Below are positions 1 through 8,280 of a DNA stretch of 64,000 nt, piece by piece (positions within the stretch are counted from its first letter, which is position 1; every line of letters begins with the position of its first letter). Source of the DNA: an uncultured Alistipes sp. (lineage in GTDB: Bacteria > Bacteroidota > Bacteroidia > Bacteroidales > Rikenellaceae); NCBI GenBank assembly GCA_900546065.1, contig URBK01000015.1, forward strand, positions 6,024-70,023. The letters are read 5' to 3'. The notes below the pieces were generated by a model. The model was not told the origin of the DNA. It saw only the letters and a list, made by a program, of their open reading frames with translations, and did not search any database. Made by a program: the position numbers and the translations under genes.

Positions 1-138
1 GAGGCGTTCGATCAGGTCGACGTGCTGAGCAAGTCGGCCCGCATATACATCGACGCCCGCTGCATGGGTTACGAGCCCGACGGCATGACGCAGGAACAGA
101 TGCAGGAGATGACCCGCGCCTTCAATTTACCCAAGTAA
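1..138 (+). CDS. C-terminal end of an unidentified protein (partial)
   Basis: An open frame runs in from the left edge and stops with TAA at 136-138, giving 45 residues that end in TRAFNLPK. The piece is mainly polar and helical (a TQEQMQEM stretch) with no motif I can assign. It lies 23 bases before an AraC-type regulator on the same strand and may be co-transcribed with it. Carbohydrate metabolism would be a guess from context only; the rest of the gene is outside the window. Confidence 0.6.
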   Translation, partial: EAFDQVDVLSKSARIYIDARCMGYEPDGMTQEQMQEMTRAFNLPK

Positions 139-161
139 CAACCCTTATTCAGCGCGATACA

Positions 162-1058
162 ATGAATGCAACAGGCGATCCCGACATAAGATTTCATTAC
201 CTCATACCCAACAAGGCGGATGAGCGTTACGGATGTGTCGTCAACACCGTCGGGGCGCAGGTAATCGCCCCGGGGGACGAATACCCGACAAAGAACCATC
301 CGCCCGAATACATGTTCGACCCTGCACGCGGACGCGTTCTGCGCGAATACCAGTTGCTCTACATCGTCAACGGCAGGGGTGTCTTCTCCAACGACGAGGG
401 TGAGCACGAGGTGACCAAAGGCACGATCATACTGCTGCGGCCGGGCAAATGGCACACCTACAAGCCTCTCAAGGGCGAGGGGTGGAGCGAATATTTCATC
501 GGTTTCAGCGGCGAGATGGCCGACCGCTCGATCGGCATGCTCTTCCAGAACGACAAGCAGATATTCAACGTCGGCTTCAACCGCGATCTGGTAGACCTCT
601 ATCAGCACGCCATAGAGATTGCGGCCGACGACAAGCCCTCGACGCAACAACTTCTGTGCGGTATCGTGATGTACATGCTGGGTATGATAAACTACACGAT
701 GCGCAACAATGCCCTTGCCACCGACCGCATGGATCAGATCATGGAGCAGGCCAAGGCCATCATGCAGGAGCGTGTGCTGCAAAGCCTCGATCCGGAGGAG
801 CTGGCCGCACAGCTAAACATAAGCTACTCGTGGTTCCGCAAGATCTTCCGCGACTACACGGGCTACCCGCCCGCCAAGTACTTCATGCTGGTGAAGCTGA
901 GGCGCGCACAATATCTGCTCTCGAACACCGACCAGTCGATCAAGGCCATAGCCTTCTCGCTCGGGTTCAAGTCGACGGAACACTTCTACACGACATTCAA
1001 ACGTGTAACGGGCTCCACGCCCAACCTCTATCGCAAGTTCTCGGCACCGGAGCAATAG
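162..1058 (+). CDS. AraC family transcriptional regulator
   Basis: This 298-residue protein has the two-part AraC layout. The N-terminal half (about residues 30-170) is a cupin-like sensing domain with a conserved PGKWHTYKP stretch. The C-terminal 100 residues carry two helix-turn-helix units: LAAQLNISYSWFRKIFRDYTGYPPAKYF, then IKAIAFSLGFKSTEHFYTTFKRVTGSTPNLYR. Such proteins usually sense a small ligand, often a sugar, and control nearby genes. The ligand cannot be read from the sequence. The start ATG at 162 is 23 bases after the previous stop, and a hairpin terminator follows at 1087-1124. Confidence 0.9.
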   Translation: MNATGDPDIRFHYLIPNKADERYGCVVNTVGAQVIAPGDEYPTKNHPPEYMFDPARGRVLREYQLLYIVNGRGVFSNDEGEHEVTKGTIILLRPGKWHTYKPLKGEGWSEYFIGFSGEMADRSIGMLFQNDKQIFNVGFNRDLVDLYQHAIEIAADDKPSTQQLLCGIVMYMLGMINYTMRNNALATDRMDQIMEQAKAIMQERVLQSLDPEELAAQLNISYSWFRKIFRDYTGYPPAKYFMLVKLRRAQYLLSNTDQSIKAIAFSLGFKSTEHFYTTFKRVTGSTPNLYRKFSAPEQ

Positions 1059-1086
1059 CCCCGACATGCCGACTCCTCTAACACGC

Positions 1087-1124
1087 GCAGCGGCCAGACA
1101 CGATGTCGGGCCGCTGCATTTTAT
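1087..1124 (+). terminator. Rho-independent terminator after the AraC gene
   Basis: A 9-bp perfect stem (GCAGCGGCC at 1087-1095 with GGCCGCTGC at 1109-1117) is followed by ATTTTATT. It lies 29 bases after the regulator stop codon and points toward the convergent phosphatase gene. Confidence 0.75.
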
Positions 1125-1146
1125 TACATGATGCCGGGATCAATCT

Positions 1147-1635
1147 TTACCGTTCTTCTGCATCATGCACCAAGATCCGGTCTATCAGGCCGTCGCACCC
1201 GTCCTCCAACAGGTCGAGTACCAACTCGAAGCCCTCACGTCCCTCATAATACGGATCGGGCACATAGCTCCACTCGGGATGGTGGCGGCAGAACTCCACA
1301 AAACGGTATAGACGATTCAGATGCTCGCGGTCGGGAGCCAGACGCGATACGGTCTCGTAATTCATGTCGTCCATTACGATGATCATGTCGAAACGGTCGA
1401 AGTCCTCCTCCGTGATACGCCGCGCGCGGTGCGTAAGCGTATATCCGCGTCGTGACGCCGCTGCCCGCATACGCGGGTCGGCCTTGTCGCCGCTGTGGCC
1501 TCCGTATGTACCGGCCGAGTCGGTTTCGATTTCATCCTCCAATCCACGCGCCGCAACGCGCGCATCCATCACCGCCTCGGCCGCAGGCGAGCGGCATATA
1601 TTTCCCAGACATACGAAAAGTATACGTTGCTTCAT
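1147..1635 (-). CDS. Low-molecular-weight protein tyrosine phosphatase
   Basis: The 162-residue product begins MKQRILFVCLGNICRSP, the LMW-PTP P-loop CX5R(S) with nucleophile Cys9 and Arg15. The general acid is in VPDPYY, Asp127. Length matches the family. These cytoplasmic enzymes hydrolyse phosphotyrosine or similar phosphoesters; in bacteria many act on capsule/exopolysaccharide tyrosine kinases, but no such kinase is nearby. The open frame extends 54 codons upstream, but the ATG at 1635 is chosen because it gives the usual N-terminus and lies 30 bases below a TACATTTG promoter element. Confidence 0.93.
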   Translation of the reverse strand: MKQRILFVCLGNICRSPAAEAVMDARVAARGLEDEIETDSAGTYGGHSGDKADPRMRAAASRRGYTLTHRARRITEEDFDRFDMIIVMDDMNYETVSRLAPDREHLNRLYRFVEFCRHHPEWSYVPDPYYEGREGFELVLDLLEDGCDGLIDRILVHDAEER

Positions 1636-1931
1636 ATTCAGTTCAACTATCGAATTACATCCCGACAAATGTACATATAAAATTCCGATCTCGGAAACGG
1701 CCTCCAACCATCCGCATCCGGATCCACGCATAACCTCACCATGCTGCGACAGGGCCAAATCTCCGTTGACGGACTCCGACGATACGGCCATGCGCATGAT
1801 TGTTCATGGAGGCGACAATAATGTTCCGAATTGACAAAATCGACGTTCAAAGAGCCTTAATTTACCGATTCACACAATTTTTTCATACTTTTATGCCGTT
1901 TTAACGATATTGAAACAAAAATATCACAACC
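1636..1931. other. Divergent intergenic region between phosphatase and YtfJ-like gene
   Basis: About 300 bases without a convincing gene. Overlapping reading frames here have no recognisable product. It contains the minus-strand phosphatase promoter (1666-1673) and a near-consensus + strand -7 element, TACTTTTA, at 1886-1893, about 40 bases before the YtfJ-like start. Confidence 0.5.
1666..1673 (-). promoter_or_regulatory. -7 promoter element of the phosphatase gene
   Basis: TACATTTG on the minus strand matches the Bacteroidota -7 consensus TAnnTTTG and lies 30 bases before the chosen start. No clear -33 TTTG is seen. Confidence 0.5.
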
Positions 1932-2453
1932 ATGAAAAAGCAAATCTTAATGCTCGCCATGCTGCTCGGCGCATCGCTGGCATACGCACAGGAACTCCAA
2001 CTGCCCCATAAAGTAGACAATGTCGAGCTTGAGGATCTCTACGGCGAGAAAGTCACGCTTCCCATGTGGGGCGAGAAGAACCTGCTGATCTTCTACATCG
2101 ACCCCGACAAGCACAAGCAGAACTACCAGTTCACGGTAGACCTCGAGGAGAACCACGCCGCCAGCGGTGACAACATATACGGGTTCGGTATCGTCAACCT
2201 TAAGGATTCGTGGTACCCCGTTCCCAACAGCACCATCCGTTCGATGGCGCGCAAGCGTACCGAGAAGAACGGCGCCACGGTCATCACCGACCCCGACCGC
2301 ACACTTGCACAGAAGTGGGGTCTGGGCGACTGCAACAACCAGTTCGTTCTGATGATCGTATCAAAGGAGGGAGAACTTGTCTACATGAAGAAGGGCGAGC
2401 TCTCGAAGGCCGATCAGGAAGAGTTCTACGAGGTGGTCAAGAAGTACCGTTAG
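1932..2453 (+). CDS. YtfJ-like exported thioredoxin-fold protein
   Basis: The 173-residue product has a Sec signal peptide (MKKQILMLAMLLGASLAYA, likely cut before QELQLP). The mature part resembles the YtfJ family: a GEKVTLPMWGEKNLLIFYIDPD strand-turn as in thioredoxin-like proteins, then a ATVITDPDRTLAQKWGLGDCNNQFVLMIVSKEGELVYMKKGELS region that matches the end of the peroxiredoxin/TlpA fold. There is no CxxC pair, so disulphide chemistry is unlikely; the family function is unknown. It heads a tight run with a barrel protein (31 bases on) and an EptA-like enzyme, suggesting an envelope role. Confidence 0.7.
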   Translation: MKKQILMLAMLLGASLAYAQELQLPHKVDNVELEDLYGEKVTLPMWGEKNLLIFYIDPDKHKQNYQFTVDLEENHAASGDNIYGFGIVNLKDSWYPVPNSTIRSMARKRTEKNGATVITDPDRTLAQKWGLGDCNNQFVLMIVSKEGELVYMKKGELSKADQEEFYEVVKKYR

Positions 2454-2484
2454 ACAACGGTAAGACGTATCGTTAATACGGCCA

Positions 2485-3735
2485 ATGCGTTCGACGATTC
2501 TCTGCATAGCGACAGCGTTTGCCGTGGCATATACGGCCGCGGCGCAGGAGAATCACACCATTGTCGGCGACACGTTGCATCGCTCCGGACAAACGCAGCA
2601 AAGGGTCGTACGGTATGTCGACCCGACGAACTACGCTGACGTCCGGGCGCGTCTCGACGCCGCATCGCGTCCGAGTTTCGGGCAGCGCATCATCGAACGC
2701 CTGCGACGTCCTCTGTTGGCCGCATCGCCCGCCAAAGGCTTAGACCTCTCGGCTACGGCCGGAATAGGATACATTCAGGAGACGGGCCTTGCCGTGGCTG
2801 CCGCTGCAACTACCCTGTTCAGCGCCCAAAGAGACGATACTCTCGCACCGTTGTCGAGCGCCACACTCGCGGCATCGGTCTCGGTCACGGGATTCTACCG
2901 TTTCCGCTCGACGGGACTCGTAAACTTCCACCGCGGCAGCCGACGGCTCAAGTGGGATATGGACGTCGGATCGTTGCCGATGCGTTTCTGGGGACTGGGA
3001 TATGAGGCCGCCGACGTCAATGCACGCACGAGCTATACGCAAAAATCGCAACACGTGGCCGCCGGGTATGACTTTCGTGTTGCAAGGGCGCTCTTCGTCG
3101 GCGTCAGTCTTGATCTGCGCCATGCCGAGGCTGTAAACCTTGACGCCACGGGATTGCAATACATAGCCGCTCAGAACCAGCCGCGCCACGCCTTCTCGAC
3201 AGGGCTCGGCATCACGGCCGAATTCGACACGCGGGACAATGCCAGCAGCGCCACGCGGGGCATATATCTTGCAATGCTGACCGAGGTGCGCCCGCGCGCC
3301 CTTGGAGACAGCCGCTCGACGCTGTGGCACATAACCGCCACGGCAGACTGGTACCACCCGCTGTGGCGCGATGCCATAGCCGCCATCGACCTCTACGCCG
3401 ACTTGTGGTCATCGGCTACGCCGTGGCTCTTTTGGCCCTCGGTCGGCGGCACAAGCCGTCTGCGCGGGTACTACACGGGACGGTACACCGACCGCAAGAT
3501 GGTCGCGGCGCAGGTAGAACTGCGGCAACACATATACGGACCGATAGGAGCGTGCGTGTGGACAGGCGCCGCAAACGTATGCTCCTCGCACAAACTCTTC
3601 GACTGGTCGGAGATACTGCCCAATTACGGCCTCGGAGTGCGTCTGGCTCTGGGTGATAAGACCTCGCTCAGAATAGACTACGGATTCGGCCGCCGGTCAA
3701 ACGGTCTTGTAATAAACGTCAACGAAGCGTTTTAA
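2485..3735 (+). CDS. BamA/TamA-type outer-membrane barrel protein without POTRA domains
   Basis: The 416-residue protein has a signal peptide (first ~20 residues), a short linker, and then only the C-terminal surface-antigen (Omp85) barrel domain. Visible hallmarks are alternating beta strands, GGTSRLRGYYTGRYTDR, which corresponds to the conserved loop-6 (V)RGY/F region, and a terminal aromatic residue (VINVNEAF) as in BAM-inserted barrels. There is no room for POTRA repeats. A paralog with the same ending lies at 16200-17495. It is 31 bases after the YtfJ-like gene and 7 bases before the EptA-like gene, so likely co-transcribed. Substrate unknown: insertase, two-partner-type pore or passive barrel are all possible. 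Confidence 0.8.
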   Translation: MRSTILCIATAFAVAYTAAAQENHTIVGDTLHRSGQTQQRVVRYVDPTNYADVRARLDAASRPSFGQRIIERLRRPLLAASPAKGLDLSATAGIGYIQETGLAVAAAATTLFSAQRDDTLAPLSSATLAASVSVTGFYRFRSTGLVNFHRGSRRLKWDMDVGSLPMRFWGLGYEAADVNARTSYTQKSQHVAAGYDFRVARALFVGVSLDLRHAEAVNLDATGLQYIAAQNQPRHAFSTGLGITAEFDTRDNASSATRGIYLAMLTEVRPRALGDSRSTLWHITATADWYHPLWRDAIAAIDLYADLWSSATPWLFWPSVGGTSRLRGYYTGRYTDRKMVAAQVELRQHIYGPIGACVWTGAANVCSSHKLFDWSEILPNYGLGVRLALGDKTSLRIDYGFGRRSNGLVINVNEAF

Positions 3736-3742
3736 CGCAAGG

Positions 3743-5428
3743 ATGAAGATGAAAAACAACATAATACACAACCCCAAGGCTCTCGCCGCCGCTTATATAA
3801 CGGCACTCATGCTGCCGGTGCTGATTCTGGCCTATACCGAGAAGAACCCGCTGTGGGTGACATTGGCAGGCATACTGCTCCCGCTGGGCGCATACACGGC
3901 TTTCGCCGCACTGGCGCGCCGCTCGGGCGTGATGGTGTGGTGCGGAGTGGTATTCATATTCCTCAGCGCCTTCCAGATCGTGTTGTCGTATCTGTTCGGC
4001 AACTCGATCATCGCCACCGACATGTTCCTCAATCTCACCACCACAAACCCGGGTGAGGCGACGGAACTGCTCAGCAACATATATCCTTCGGTGATTGTCG
4101 TATGCGTGATATACATACCTCTTCTGACCATTGCCACCATACACATACGCCGCCGCGTCACCCTGCCCGACGGTACGCGCCGCACGATGCTGCGCACGGG
4201 AGGTGCCGTGATGGCTGCAGGCATCGTCGTTCTGGTGCTTGGCTGCCGCGGCCAGATCAGACATGTCCTGCGCGATGAGGTCTTTCCTGTAAACGTATGC
4301 TACAACATGGGGCTCAGCATATCCGAGACCAACAAAATAGACCGTTATGCCCAAACATCCGAAGGTTTTACGTTCGAGGCCACGCATCAGCCGCTGCCGC
4401 AGCACCAGCGCGAGATATACGTCATGATAATCGGCGAGGCGTCACGCGCCGCCAGCTGGCAGTTGTACGGATACCACCGCGACACCAATCCCGAACTGTC
4501 GAAGATGCAAGGGATAGCGCTATTCCGGAATGTGCTAACACAGAGCAACACCACACACAAGAGTGTGCCCATGATCCTCTCATCGATACACACTTCGCAG
4601 CACGACGAGATCTACCGCCGCAAGGGTCTGCCGCAACTGTTCAACGAGGCCGGATTTACCACATACTTCATATCGAACCAGTCGCCACAGGGTGCCATGA
4701 TCGACAATCTGGCACTCGACTCGCAGCACGTCGTCTATATCGACTCGCCGCGCTACGACATGCAGATGGTAGATGCCGTACGCAAAGCGCTCAAGGAGGA
4801 CCATTCAGACAAGATACTCTTCATACTACACTCCTACGGATCGCATTTCAGCTATCATCAACGTTATCCGCGCCGCTACGCCACATTCCTTCCCGATGAC
4901 GACGTCGCCATAAACCCGCGGCACATCGACGAGATACGCAACGCCTATGACAACTCCATAGTCTACACCGACCATGTAATCGCCGAGATGATACGCACAC
5001 TCGCATCGACGGAGGCCTGCACCGCCCTGTTCTATTGTGCCGACCACGGCGAGGATCTCTACGACAAGTGCGACGAGCGTTTCCTGCACGCCTCGCCCAC
5101 AGTTACATACTATCAGTTACACGTGGCGTCGCTGGCGTGGTTCTCACCCGAATACGGCCGACTCTTCCCCGAGAAGGTGCGCGCCGCACACGAGAACTGC
5201 TTCGCTCCGGCCACAAGCTACTCGGTATTCCATACCGTGGCCGACATGGCTTCAATAACATCGCCATACTGTAATGAGCAGGCGTCGCTGCTGAGTCCCG
5301 AATTCGATTACGGAGCCACGCGATACTATCTCAACGACCATAACGAGGCCGTACCGCTCGACGAACAGATCGGTATCGACGCCATGCAGCGCGACAACTT
5401 CGCACGTATGGGCATAATGCTTCCGTAG
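3743..5428 (+). CDS. EptA-like phosphoethanolamine transferase (alkaline-phosphatase superfamily)
   Basis: The 561-residue inner-membrane protein has about five membrane segments in residues 15-170, then a periplasmic sulfatase-fold domain. Metal and catalytic motifs are visible: IIGEASR (Glu232) followed by LYGYHRDTNP, the candidate nucleophile Thr271 in SNTTHKSVPMIL, and CADHGED near residue 430. This is the arrangement of EptA/MCR-type enzymes, which move phosphoethanolamine from phosphatidylethanolamine to lipid A or another glycan. The acceptor is not readable from sequence. It lies 7 bases after the barrel gene. A strong bidirectional terminator follows. Homologs can lower sensitivity to cationic peptides, but that is not shown here. 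Confidence 0.88.
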   Translation: MKMKNNIIHNPKALAAAYITALMLPVLILAYTEKNPLWVTLAGILLPLGAYTAFAALARRSGVMVWCGVVFIFLSAFQIVLSYLFGNSIIATDMFLNLTTTNPGEATELLSNIYPSVIVVCVIYIPLLTIATIHIRRRVTLPDGTRRTMLRTGGAVMAAGIVVLVLGCRGQIRHVLRDEVFPVNVCYNMGLSISETNKIDRYAQTSEGFTFEATHQPLPQHQREIYVMIIGEASRAASWQLYGYHRDTNPELSKMQGIALFRNVLTQSNTTHKSVPMILSSIHTSQHDEIYRRKGLPQLFNEAGFTTYFISNQSPQGAMIDNLALDSQHVVYIDSPRYDMQMVDAVRKALKEDHSDKILFILHSYGSHFSYHQRYPRRYATFLPDDDVAINPRHIDEIRNAYDNSIVYTDHVIAEMIRTLASTEACTALFYCADHGEDLYDKCDERFLHASPTVTYYQLHVASLAWFSPEYGRLFPEKVRAAHENCFAPATSYSVFHTVADMASITSPYCNEQASLLSPEFDYGATRYYLNDHNEAVPLDEQIGIDAMQRDNFARMGIMLP

Positions 5429-5444
5429 CAGCCACGGACACATA

Positions 5445-5488
5445 AAAATCAAGGAGGAGGATTCCGTAGAATCCTCCTCCTTGATTTT
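5445..5488. terminator. Bidirectional terminator between eptA-like and histone-like genes
   Basis: A 19-bp perfect inverted repeat (5445-5463 with 5470-5488) has A-runs on the left and T-runs on the right, so it can stop transcription arriving from both convergent genes. Confidence 0.9.
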
Positions 5489-5502
5489 CGTATACGGAGA
5501 GA

Positions 5503-5679
5503 CTACTTCTTAGCCTCGTCAACCGACATCTTACGGAAATCCTTGAGAAGTTTCGTCAACTCGAGAGCGGCCTTGCGGGCACGTACGCCGGCAGCCTTGT
5601 TGTTCTTCTCAATCTGAGCATTTGCATTGGTCGAGAAAGCCTCGTACTGAGCTGCGATCTGATCTATCAAAGTCTTCAT
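5503..5679 (-). CDS. Histone H1-like small basic protein (Hc1 family)
   Basis: The 58-residue protein starts MKTLIDQIAAQYEAF and continues through KNNKAAGVRARKAALELTKLLKDFRKMS, a lysine/arginine-rich helical pattern shared with small Bacteroidota proteins annotated as histone H1-like (Hc1). It is probably nucleoid-associated. The frame extends 19 codons upstream, but ATG 5679 lies 34 bases below a TATATTTG promoter element, which falls inside the longer frame and so rules out the upstream start if that promoter is used. Monocistronic between a terminator and an intergenic region. Confidence 0.8.
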   Translation of the reverse strand: MKTLIDQIAAQYEAFSTNANAQIEKNNKAAGVRARKAALELTKLLKDFRKMSVDEAKK

Positions 5680-6044
5680 AGCAATTTTTAGTTTAATGGT
5701 TTGATATTTGTGCAAATATACAAAATTTTCCGACAACCAAGCAATTTTACCGAAAAAACGCCATCAATCCCGACCAACAGACACAACCTGCATTCCTACT
5801 GACACATATACACGTCCGAATGGCGTATTTATGGATGGCGTGGGAGGTGTCAAGACTTCCGCCTCATAAGATGCAAATCGCACCTTGCAGTGGTCGAAAA
5901 GTGTTTTGCCGCAATTAAAATCGAGCCGCACCCCATGATATGCAACGCCGTCTTCCGAGCAGGGAACACCATAAAAACAATCCCGCCGCCGATCTTTTCA
6001 CGGCTATTTATTCGTATCTTTATCCCGACAAAACACCATCAGTA
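5680..6044. other. Intergenic region upstream of histone-like and FeoB-associated genes
   Basis: About 365 bases with divergent flanking genes. Seen: the minus-strand histone-like promoter at 5713-5720, and a near-consensus + strand -7 element TATCTTTA shortly before the FeoB-associated gene. A long frame beginning at 5940 is rejected in favour of the internal start at 6045. Nothing else is recognisable. Confidence 0.5.
5713..5720 (-). promoter_or_regulatory. -7 promoter element of the histone-like gene
   Basis: TATATTTG on the minus strand is a perfect match to TAnnTTTG. A TTG lies about 17 bases upstream at 5738-5740. Confidence 0.6.
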
Positions 6045-6227
6045 ATGGATTGGCAAGAGACCGTAGTTGTCATCATAGGCATCGTCGTAGCGATTGTAGC
6101 GGTTCGCGGCATTGTGCGGAGCATACGCTCACGCAACTACTCATCGTGTTCCTCGTGTTCCGATGCGGCATGTCCGCTGCGGGATATAAAAGAGCGCCGG
6201 GGACAATGCACCCGACGCCCGAAATAG
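6045..6227 (+). CDS. FeoB-associated Cys-rich membrane protein
   Basis: The 60-residue product has one membrane segment right at the N-terminus (VVVIIGIVVAIVAVRGIV), a basic stretch, then a cysteine cluster CSSCSDAACPL. That order is typical of the small proteins often found beside the ferrous-iron transporter FeoB. No feo gene is in this window, so the iron link is family-based. ATG 6045 is chosen because it leaves the membrane segment at the N-terminus and follows a TATCTTTA element. Confidence 0.72.
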   Translation: MDWQETVVVIIGIVVAIVAVRGIVRSIRSRNYSSCSSCSDAACPLRDIKERRGQCTRRPK

Positions 6228-6292
6228 TTTTCATGGATAACCCGTCTACTCAAACACCCTGTGGCGCATAGTTCACGCACCGGCTCCACACA

Positions 6293-7957
6293 TCACGCAG
6301 CAAGGATCAGCATCTGTGCCGTCAGCACACGCAGGAACATAACAACGGGATATACCGTCGCATATCCGACGGCGGGCATGTCATTTCCAGCCGCATCACC
6401 GGCATATCCGAGAGCCGGAGAGTCGGTAGTGCTTCCGGCGATAAGTCCCATCAGAGTGTAATAGCTCATCTTCAGTTTAAGGCGCGCGAAAAGCCCCACG
6501 AGAACGGTCGGCACAACGGTGATTATAAACCCGTATCCGATCCAACGATAGCCGCCGCCGACGATAGCGGCGGCAAAACCGTCGCCCGAACTTATGCCTA
6601 CACACGCAAGGAAGAGCGCAAGCCCGACCTCACGCAACATCAGATTGGCACTCATCGTCGTATAGGTCACCAGATGGAAATGCGGGCCGAAGCGGCCTAT
6701 AAGCAGAGCCACGATCAGAGGGCCGCCGGCAAGTCCGAGTTTTACGGGCTGCGGCATATTGACCAGAGGTATCGACCCGATCAATACGCCGAGCGCTATG
6801 CCGAGAAATATGGTCAGCAGCTGGGGTTCGCGCAGTTTCTTGAGCGAGTTGCCCAGAACTCCAGCCACCTGCTCGATAGCCTTCTCGTTGCCTACGACCA
6901 TCACGCGGTCACCCATCTGCAGCTCCATACCTTGATACGGAATAAGGTCAAAGCCCGCACGGTTTATGCGCGTTATGTTGATGCCGTACCTCGACCGCAA
7001 ATGCAGATCCGACAGACGCTTGCCGTTGATCTCCGACTTGGTGATGATTATGCGGCGCGAGACGAGCTGTTTCTGTGCCATCTGTCCGGCACCCCACTCC
7101 TCCATCGGCATGTCCACACGCTGCCCGAGGAAAGTCACGATGGCCTCCGTATCCTCCGGAGAGGATATCAGTCGCAATCGGTCTCCCACCTTGAGAACAT
7201 CGTTTCCGTCGGCGATCGTTATCGAACCGTCGGCGTGCTTTATGCGCGAAATGACGAACGAGCGGTTTATCAACTCACTCAGATGGGCTATATTCTGCCC
7301 CTCCAGCGCTCCGTTTGAAAATAACACCGAGATGCGGTCGGCATCCCCGTGCTCGCCTCGCATCTGCTCCAGAGCGCGGTTCTCGTCGGCCATATTCACC
7401 CGCGTCACTACACGCAGGAACAGCATCGAGAGTATTATTCCCGCCACGCCGAACGGATAGGCTACGGCATATCCCAACGCTATGGACGGATCGTCGAAAC
7501 CCGTAACGTCGGCATAAGCATCCTGCGCTGCGCCCAGACCTGCCGTATTAGTTACGGCTCCGGACATTATGCCCACCATCGTCGGCATGGGAGTATCGGT
7601 AACAACGTGTATTACGTATGTCGTGGCCACACCCAGCAATACGACAGCCACGGCGCATCCGATAAGTTTTATGCCGCCCTCCCTGAGTGAGGAGATGAAT
7701 CCCGGGCCTACCTGCAAACCTATCGAGAAGACAAAGAGTATAAGGCCGAACTCCTGAATGAAATCCAATGTATGCGGTTCAAGCCTAAGGCCCAGATGAC
7801 CGGCAAGAATGCCTACGAACAATATCCACGTCACGCCTAAAGATATGCCCTTGACCTTCACCTTGCCGAGAAGTATGCCCAGTGTTATGACCACCGAGAT
7901 CACCATGACGGTATGGGCGATACCCTCGCCTGTGAACAGATTATACAACCACTCCAT
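6293..7957 (-). CDS. AspT/YidE-type transporter with two TrkA-C domains
   Basis: The product (554 residues from ATG 7957) has the duplicated layout of the Asp-Al exchanger family: five or six membrane segments (residues ~1-170) with GLQVGPGF, a central cytoplasmic part with two RCK_C/TrkA-C units (about 200-370, including VGDRLRLISSP and MGDRVMVVGNEKAI), and a second membrane half containing PALGYAGDA, which mirrors TAGLGAAQDA of the first half. Members exchange or export small anions or amino acids; the substrate cannot be named. The ten upstream codons of the open frame are probably untranslated. Transcribed alone from a TATCTTTG promoter. Confidence 0.88.
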   Translation of the reverse strand: MEWLYNLFTGEGIAHTVMVISVVITLGILLGKVKVKGISLGVTWILFVGILAGHLGLRLEPHTLDFIQEFGLILFVFSIGLQVGPGFISSLREGGIKLIGCAVAVVLLGVATTYVIHVVTDTPMPTMVGIMSGAVTNTAGLGAAQDAYADVTGFDDPSIALGYAVAYPFGVAGIILSMLFLRVVTRVNMADENRALEQMRGEHGDADRISVLFSNGALEGQNIAHLSELINRSFVISRIKHADGSITIADGNDVLKVGDRLRLISSPEDTEAIVTFLGQRVDMPMEEWGAGQMAQKQLVSRRIIITKSEINGKRLSDLHLRSRYGINITRINRAGFDLIPYQGMELQMGDRVMVVGNEKAIEQVAGVLGNSLKKLREPQLLTIFLGIALGVLIGSIPLVNMPQPVKLGLAGGPLIVALLIGRFGPHFHLVTYTTMSANLMLREVGLALFLACVGISSGDGFAAAIVGGGYRWIGYGFIITVVPTVLVGLFARLKLKMSYYTLMGLIAGSTTDSPALGYAGDAAGNDMPAVGYATVYPVVMFLRVLTAQMLILAA

Positions 7958-8280
7958 GAAAGAATGTTTAATTTGATTCGGGAACAAGGCGCAAAGATAT
8001 CATTTTTAAGCGATTTACGAACCGCAAGACGTGAAAATATCTCTATATGCAGACCGTGCAGCCGATTTTTTACAATTTTGCAGCCATGGCGGCTCCGCAT
8101 ACACCGTATTCGCCACCGGACAGCTATCCATTAGCGAGACATATTCATACCGGGGCCCAACGATCAACTCCCGCCACCATTACATGACAAGCGGCGCCAC
8201 CGCAACCGCGATGACGCCGCATCTGTTTCAACGCGTCAGGATCGACAATCCATACATGGAACCTCCCGACATTTCAACCG
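7958..8280. other. Intergenic region between lrgB and the transporter gene
   Basis: About 320 bases. The part near the transporter holds its minus-strand -7 element (TATCTTTG, 7992-7999). The rest contains a GC-rich imperfect inverted repeat (GCGGCG/CGCCGC around 8191-8215) that may help terminate lrgB. A + strand frame through here overlaps lrgB and looks like noise. Confidence 0.45.
7992..7999 (-). promoter_or_regulatory. -7 promoter element of the AspT/YidE-type gene
   Basis: TATCTTTG (minus strand), perfect TAnnTTTG, 34 bases before the chosen ATG at 7957. Confidence 0.55.
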
